Positions 51,416 to 55,824 of a stretch of DNA of 55,824 nucleotides are shown piece after piece. The notes beneath the pieces are model-generated. The model did not search any database, was not told the origin of the DNA, and worked only from the letters and a program-made list of their open reading frames with translations. How positions within the stretch are numbered: the first letter of the stretch is position 1; the number at the start of each line of letters is the position of its first letter. The translations under genes and the position numbers were made by a program. The DNA lies in contig JADHPT010000012.1 of assembly GCA_016778305.1 (NCBI GenBank), positions 1 to 55,824 on the forward strand. Direction: 5' to 3'. The stretch comes from Candidatus Poseidonia sp. Its GTDB lineage: Archaea; Thermoplasmatota; Poseidoniia; Poseidoniales; Poseidoniaceae.

Positions 51416-52558
51416 TCAACGATTGGGTACAATGCTCGCCTCTTGCCAGCCACCTTCATTTCGTATGAGATGGGTGACACTCCCGCCATCCCCGACCAGT
51501 AATCGGTCACCATCACCAAGCGCCACAACCGGGAGGTCATCGGCTTCCTGCAGGGCTTCATCGAGTGCATGGCGAGACGATTTGATACGGCTGCTATAGT
51601 GCGTCAGAGCGAGAACTTCGGCTTGTAAGTAATGGGCTGAACGAACAGCCCCTTTGGCGGTTGAGTGGAGGTGTTCTTTCGCCTTTTCGTGTTGTTCCTC
51701 AAGGAAGGTTGCTTCATGCACCAAGAGAGTCGGTGCCAATTCTGGTGCGAATCCTTGAGCTATTGAAGCGGTATCACCTGAAATCATCACGCTGGTTGCT
51801 GCGCGGTCAGGCAATCTGAACGAATTGGCAGTCAATGCTGTACCGTCCGTCATTTGAACATCATGACCCTTCGCAAGTTGTGTGCGTTCATCGGTGGAAA
51901 GATTGAGCGCTTTCGCACGTTCTCGGTCAAAGCTTCCTTTGGTCGAACCTTGGCCGAGCATCCAAGCGCATGAGGGAACTGAATGCGTGGTCGGGACGGC
52001 ACGTAACGAGCACTTCTTCCAACCCTGCGGCTGGGGCATCTGGTCGAGGAGAACCCCGGTGAAGGTGGTTGGATCTAACTCGATCCACCGGTCATTGACA
52101 GGATCGCCCAATACCCAACGCACGGGGAAGGTAAGGAATTGACCACCGAGTTCGAACCAAGCACGCCATTGACGGGCAAGTTCCGCTGGCGGTGCGTCTT
52201 CAGGCAGGGGCGCCTCTTCGAGCAAGGCATCAATCACATCTGAAGAGGTTGGGCCGAGAATCAGTAAAGGATGTTGGCGGTGCTCCAAGTCCATCGTTTG
52301 CAACCAAGGGAGCGCTCCCCACGTATGGTCGAGATGACCGTGGGTGAAGGCGAGGGCATCGATATCGCTGGGTTTCAAGGTCACGCCCTTTGCCTTGACT
52401 TTGAGATGCTTACGTTGCGCACCGTAGCGTTCCTGGAAGCCTTCACCTGCATCAACAACAACCGTACCGTCCGTACACTTGACGATGCTTCCGCTCACGG
52501 AGCGCGTGCCCGTTGGTCGGGCTGATGATGTACCGAGAACGTGGACGTCGAAGGGCAT
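51416..52558 (-). CDS. rnz: Ribonuclease Z-like metallo-beta-lactamase enzyme
   Basis: The 380-residue protein has the beta-lactamase-type zinc motif FTHGHLDHTWG (His73, His75, Asp77, His78), later His in TTHSVPSCAWMLG, Asp in MISGDT, VHEATF and ALTHYSSR, the ligand set of RNase Z. This enzyme cuts 3' trailers from pre-tRNA. Members are usually 300-320 residues, and the extra length lies around residues 90-180. ATG at 52558 has GAGGTGA eight bases upstream. It could instead be a related MBL nuclease. Confidence 0.85.
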   Translation of the reverse strand: MPFDVHVLGTSSARPTGTRSVSGSIVKCTDGTVVVDAGEGFQERYGAQRKHLKVKAKGVTLKPSDIDALAFTHGHLDHTWGALPWLQTMDLEHRQHPLLILGPTSSDVIDALLEEAPLPEDAPPAELARQWRAWFELGGQFLTFPVRWVLGDPVNDRWIELDPTTFTGVLLDQMPQPQGWKKCSLRAVPTTHSVPSCAWMLGQGSTKGSFDRERAKALNLSTDERTQLAKGHDVQMTDGTALTANSFRLPDRAATSVMISGDTASIAQGFAPELAPTLLVHEATFLEEQHEKAKEHLHSTAKGAVRSAHYLQAEVLALTHYSSRIKSSRHALDEALQEADDLPVVALGDGDRLLVGDGGSVTHLIRNEGGWQEASIVPNR

Positions 52559-52567
52559 GAAATCACC

Positions 52568-52807
52568 TCAGGAATTCATTGGAATGGGTGTCGCTGGGAA
52601 CCACCGTAGAAGGACAACCTCGTCGATGGCACGAATCCAGCGCCAAGGAACGGCGAGAGGAATGCTCCCTTCCACCAAATCTTCGGGCGTGTCACGTACG
52701 AAAAGATGCGTGCAGTGCATGCTTTCTGCGTCAATAACGGCATCGTGAACGGTTCCTAATTTCCGTCCGTTTGGCAAATAGACTTCAAGGCCCGTCCATC
52801 TGGACAT
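52568..52807 (-). CDS. PRC-barrel domain protein
   Basis: The 79-residue protein is a single PRC barrel: VYLPNGRKLGTVHDAVIDAE, LFVRDTPED and IPLAVPWRWIRAIDEVVLL are the usual strands. In archaea such proteins often accompany RNA-processing genes and are homologous to the C-terminal domain of RimM. An upstream in-frame ATG at 52828 would add seven residues. It is 10 bp upstream of RNase Z. Confidence 0.85.
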   Translation of the reverse strand: MSRWTGLEVYLPNGRKLGTVHDAVIDAESMHCTHLFVRDTPEDLVEGSIPLAVPWRWIRAIDEVVLLRWFPATPIPMNS

Positions 52808-52911
52808 GACCTCTTCACCTTGCACCATGAAGTGGCCTGTGAGTTGACCCTCAATAAAACAACGGCCAGAGTTGAAGCCATTTGACCCGAACTTGGGCCG
52901 TCAATTCAGCT

Positions 52912-53514
52912 TCACTTACCACGGTTGAGGTTGGCACGGAGCGAAGGTCGCAACTTTTCAGCGCCCTTGCCCTTCTTGTGCAGACCACGACCACGCTTTC
53001 CAGCGGAGGTCTTGCCACGGTAGGCTCGTCCACGGTGAGCGGTGTTGCCGTTGGCTCGTGAGAATACACCGAGTTGCTTGTCGTTGATGATAGCAGGGTG
53101 GTGTGTGTCAAGCATGATGACTTCGAAGAACTTGTGCTTTCCGTCTTGTCCAACCCAGTAGGAGTTGAGCACTTCGAGGTTGGGGAAGTGACGAGCCACA
53201 CGCTCTTCAGCGATGCGTTGCGTATTCTTGGCCATGGTGATCTTGGAGATACCAGCCTTGGATGGCTTGCGCTTCATGTGGATTTTACCCTTGCGAAGAC
53301 CACCACGTCGAACACGGGTGCGAATCAAAATGACACCTTGCTTGGATTTGTAACCGAGACGGCGAGCCGCATCAAGGCGAGTGGGGCGCTCAATGCGACA
53401 GTTGACGGGTTCGCGGCGCCATTGTGCCATGCGAGTCTGCCTGTACATGTGGGGCAGTGCATCGTTTGGGCGCTTCCATGTTTGTCGTACGTGTTGATAC
53501 AATCCTTGAGCCAT
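52912..53514 (-). CDS. rpl15e: Large ribosomal subunit protein eL15
   Basis: The 200-residue protein is eL15, found only in archaea and eukaryotes. It has the typical MAQGLYQHVRQTWKRP, GYKSKQGVILIRTRVRRGGL, LNSYWVGQDGKHKFFEVI and TAHRGRAYRGKTSAGKRGRG blocks. ATG at 53514 has GGTGACATCC before it, with the GTG at 53523 as alternative. Confidence 0.95.
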   Translation of the reverse strand: MAQGLYQHVRQTWKRPNDALPHMYRQTRMAQWRREPVNCRIERPTRLDAARRLGYKSKQGVILIRTRVRRGGLRKGKIHMKRKPSKAGISKITMAKNTQRIAEERVARHFPNLEVLNSYWVGQDGKHKFFEVIMLDTHHPAIINDKQLGVFSRANGNTAHRGRAYRGKTSAGKRGRGLHKKGKGAEKLRPSLRANLNRGK

Positions 53515-53589
53515 GGATGTCACCTCTGCTTCTCAGCATCACGGCGACAAATCTCCCCTTTATGAGTCTGCCCACGCGTCCTTTGCGGC

Positions 53590-53967
53590 TCAGGGCTGCC
53601 AAAGCGGAAGGCCTTCAGCCTGGATTCCGCGCCATCCGCCCCAAAGGGAAAGCACGTTGGCCCAACCCATATCCTGGACGGCTTTGGCCGCAAGCGCGCT
53701 GCGAAATCCACCTCCGCAATAGAGGACAATACGGGCGTCGTCATCCCAATCCTGCTTCTCAATGTCTCGCTCAAGAACCCCTTTGCCGATGTGCACCGCG
53801 CCCTCGAGGTGGCCTGCCGCATATTCGTGAGCCTCACGGACATCGACGACAATGAGTTGCTTTCCATCCTCCATCATGGCCCGAAGTTGGGCCGCATCAC
53901 ATTCCCCAATGAGAGCGCGTGCAGCATTGACGCTGGCAAGGAACCGGGGGCTGTGGGTCTTGCCCAT
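53590..53967 (-). CDS. Rhodanese-like sulfurtransferase
   Basis: The 125-residue single-domain rhodanese has the active-site loop CGGGFRS with Cys84 and VDVREAHEYAAGHLEGAVHI. It transfers sulfane sulfur to thiols or cyanide. It lies 75 bp from eL15 on the same strand and divergent from the methyltransferase gene; no specific pathway is visible, although sulfur for tRNA or ubiquitin-like modification is possible. Confidence 0.92.
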   Translation of the reverse strand: MGKTHSPRFLASVNAARALIGECDAAQLRAMMEDGKQLIVVDVREAHEYAAGHLEGAVHIGKGVLERDIEKQDWDDDARIVLYCGGGFRSALAAKAVQDMGWANVLSLWGGWRGIQAEGLPLWQP

Positions 53968-54017
53968 GGCCCCTCCAGAAGGGTTAGCCTCTTGAGGAAA
54001 TCGCTCCAGCCCGTTTC

Positions 54018-54728
54018 ATGGCTGAGCAGATTACCGGTCTTGAAGCGGTCATGGAGGCGCTGCAATCGGGCCTCCCTATCGACCGTGTCCTCGTGGACCG
54101 TGACCACGATACTTCAACCCTACGCGCCCTGTGCGCCGAACGGGAGATTCCGTTGGAAGAAGGGTCCACCAACGACCTGTGGCGTATGTCGGCAGACGGT
54201 GCACAAGTTGCGCTTGCTTTGACTGGCAGAACCCAGCATACCACACTGGACGAGGTCATGCAAGGGGGAGGGTGTGTCTGGCTCTTTGACGGTGTTGAAT
54301 ATTCAACGAACCTCGGTTTTACGATTCGTACTGCCGAGGTTTCGGGTGCCGATGCTGTGGTTTTGAATGTCTCCAAAACGCATGAAGAACGACGAACGAT
54401 TCGCCGTGCAAGCATGCGTGCAGATCGCTTCATACCCGTCATTTACGAATCGACAACCTCCATTCTTTCAGCCGCAAAAAAGAACGGTTTCAGAATCGTT
54501 GCTGCTGAGGACAATGGAACTCACGGACCGTGGGATGAAGACTTGACCGGCAATGTCCTCCTCGTCGTAGGTGCAGAGCGGCACGGTGTCAGTGAAGAAG
54601 TGCTGGCAGTCACCGATGCGATTGTTCGCTTGCCCATGGAAGGCTTTGTTCCGTCGTATAATTTGCAAGTAGCAGTGAGTGTTCTTGCGGTTGAAGCGCT
54701 GCGCCAGCGGCAAAATCGGGAAAACTGA
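54018..54728 (+). CDS. SPOUT-family RNA 2'-O-methyltransferase (TrmH-like)
   Basis: The 236-residue protein is a SpoU/TrmH-type knotted methyltransferase that uses S-adenosylmethionine on rRNA or tRNA ribose. Motif 1 is FDGVEYSTNLGFTIRTAE, motif 2 is LLVVGAERHGVSEEVL and motif 3 is RLPMEGFVPSYNLQVAVSVLA. An N-terminal L30e-like substrate-binding domain (MAEQITGLEAVMEALQSGL) is present, as in RlmB. Some positions (SYN for SLN) depart from the common signature. Target RNA is unknown. Confidence 0.9.
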   Translation: MAEQITGLEAVMEALQSGLPIDRVLVDRDHDTSTLRALCAEREIPLEEGSTNDLWRMSADGAQVALALTGRTQHTTLDEVMQGGGCVWLFDGVEYSTNLGFTIRTAEVSGADAVVLNVSKTHEERRTIRRASMRADRFIPVIYESTTSILSAAKKNGFRIVAAEDNGTHGPWDEDLTGNVLLVVGAERHGVSEEVLAVTDAIVRLPMEGFVPSYNLQVAVSVLAVEALRQRQNREN

Positions 54729-54755
54729 CTTAAAGAACATCAATGAGGGAAGGAC

Positions 54756-55616
54756 ATGGGATTCTTCGCAACCATTGGACGCGGCTGGCAAATGAGCAAA
54801 TTGAGTTTGAGCGTGATTCGCAAGGATCCCGAACTGATTGTTTACATGATGATCTCAGCCGTCTTCGCCCTCGCCTGCATGATTGGAATCGGCTTGCCTC
54901 AATACATGGAAATGTCGTGGGCCGTTGACGCTGAAGGTGTTGCCACAGGCGCCTATCTCGGTTATGCGTTCGTAGGCTACATGCTCATGACCATCATCGT
55001 GACCTTTTGGAATTGTGCGATTGTCGCCAATGCCAACATCCGTTTGACAGGTGGCGACCCCACCTTTGGAGACGGGATTCGTGAAGCCTCAAAGCACCTA
55101 CCCGCTATCATTGCCTGGGGCATTGTCGCCGGAACGGTTGGATTGCTTCTGAAATTCCTCGAGGGTGCTGCACGAAGCAGCGACAACGACGCCATGAAAG
55201 CGGTTGCAGTTATCGTACACTTTATTGGAGCAGCCATTTGGTGGGCCATGACCTTCTTCATGCTCCCCTTCTTAGTCATTGAAGGGAAATCCCTTGGAGA
55301 CTCGCTCAAATCGAGCAAGGATACTTTCTTTGCGACATGGGGCGAGAACATCACCTCAGGACTTGGAATTGGTCTGATCGCCTTCTTGTTTGCGATTCCA
55401 CTGATTGCCATCACCATTATGCTGGCCGTGGTCATGCCGCTGCTTGGACTCATCTTTGGCGCCTTTGCATTCGGCCTTCTCATCGCAATAACCTCCACCG
55501 CGGAACAAGTTGCAGTTGTTGCTCTCTACCGCTTTGCGAAGGACGGACAGATGCCGCAAATCTACCAGAGTGCTGGCGTGATGACCTACAACTTTGGTAA
55601 CGCACAAACCGTCTGA
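54756..55616 (+). CDS. DUF6159-like multi-pass membrane protein
   Basis: The 286-residue protein has about six membrane helices and starts with a GFFATIGRGWQMSKLSLSVIRKDPEL motif that is typical of DUF6159, a family of unknown function in bacteria and archaea. A GGGAAGG-like ribosome site precedes the ATG, and it follows the methyltransferase by 27 bp. No motif indicates transport. Confidence 0.7.
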   Translation: MGFFATIGRGWQMSKLSLSVIRKDPELIVYMMISAVFALACMIGIGLPQYMEMSWAVDAEGVATGAYLGYAFVGYMLMTIIVTFWNCAIVANANIRLTGGDPTFGDGIREASKHLPAIIAWGIVAGTVGLLLKFLEGAARSSDNDAMKAVAVIVHFIGAAIWWAMTFFMLPFLVIEGKSLGDSLKSSKDTFFATWGENITSGLGIGLIAFLFAIPLIAITIMLAVVMPLLGLIFGAFAFGLLIAITSTAEQVAVVALYRFAKDGQMPQIYQSAGVMTYNFGNAQTV

Positions 55617-55624
55617 ATACGAGG

Positions 55625-55824
55625 TCAGCGGCCTTCCAAGGTTTCGACCTTCGGGCTTGCTCCTGCAATCGCCAAGGAGAGTCCAATCATGCCAATTTGG
55701 GCTACAAGACGCAAGACGTGCCATATGTCAGCGTAGGATTGGCCACCGATCGGCAGGTCGTTGACCCACATGTTGAGATTCGCCCAGTACACTGCGACGA
55801 GGAAAGCTGCACTTGTCCAGCCCG
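55625..55824 (-). CDS. Membrane protein, C-terminal part (cut by window end)
   Basis: Sixty-five residues can be read in this frame to a TGA at 55625-55627: hydrophobic segments AAFLVAVYWANLNMWV and VAQIGMIGLSLAIAGA flank a polar loop, and the end is PKVETLEGR. The start lies beyond the window. No family is recognised. Confidence 0.65.
   Translation of the reverse strand, partial: GWTSAAFLVAVYWANLNMWVNDLPIGGQSYADIWHVLRLVAQIGMIGLSLAIAGASPKVETLEGR

Noticed and set aside
1-55824. tRNA, rRNA, CRISPR arrays and insertion sequences
   Set aside because: No cloverleaf, rRNA segment, spaced repeat array or transposase frame was found when reading the intergenic gaps, although small RNAs could be missed by eye.

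Overview
The window looks like a piece of a streamlined archaeal chromosome. The archaeal markers are eL15, an archaeal/eukaryotic-type uS2, aIF1A, the RIO1 kinase, a Pno1/Dim2-like KH protein, and a complex I operon (nuoA-N) without nuoE, F and G. Many large secreted proteins with CARDB-like or PKD-like repeats, together with an enoyl-CoA hydratase/3-hydroxyacyl-CoA dehydrogenase fusion, a cold-shock protein and a GST-like protein, fit a marine heterotroph of the Poseidoniales (Marine Group II) in the Thermoplasmatota. That placement is inference from gene content; no rRNA or tRNA gene is present. Genes are tightly packed, no gene-free gap exceeds about 170 bp, and four convergent gene pairs end within 0-2 bp of each other. 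Many operon-internal genes have a GGTGA/GAGGTG ribosome binding site.

Layout: 0-10.1 kb holds metabolic and glycan genes (GH1 glycosidase, monooxygenase-like protein, cold-shock protein, GST, GDP-mannose dehydratase, two GT4 glycosyltransferases, beta-oxidation fusion). Embedded at 5.29-6.70 kb is a tightly coupled three-gene operon coding an E1-like adenylating enzyme, a JAMM metalloprotease and a small helical protein, which is the strongest candidate for an undescribed system. 10.1-14.2 kb holds three winged-helix regulators, tRNA-dihydrouridine synthase and uS2. 14.4-15.5 kb encodes an unusual Cas4-like nuclease with four membrane helices inserted in it. 15.5-21.1 kb encodes a lipoprotein and two surface proteins. 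21.1-23.5 kb is the KH/RIO1/aIF1A ribosome-biogenesis and initiation cluster.

23.6-35.8 kb, on the minus strand, is an ABCDHIJ1J2KLMN complex I operon. NuoL carries a pair of perfect EF-hand calcium loops plus a histidine-rich stretch inside the antiporter-like fold, NuoI carries an extra domain between its two iron-sulfur motifs, and NuoH is greatly enlarged. Upstream of it, 36-51.4 kb is a block of five secreted or membrane proteins on the minus strand: a COG1470-like repeat protein, a subtilisin-like protease, a small membrane protein, a 1556-residue protein of unknown function and a PKD-like protein. Three surface proteins of the window end in zinc ribbons predicted to be cytoplasmic. 51.4-55.8 kb holds RNase Z, a PRC-barrel protein, eL15, a rhodanese, a SPOUT methyltransferase, a DUF6159-like membrane protein and the end of another membrane protein cut by the window edge.

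How the parts fit: the surface proteases and adhesin-like proteins would degrade or bind polymers outside the cell, the HAD/ECH fusion would feed fatty-acid oxidation, and the truncated complex I would turn reduced carriers into an ion gradient. The E1/JAMM operon and the membrane nuclease do not fit this housekeeping picture and deserve the closest look.
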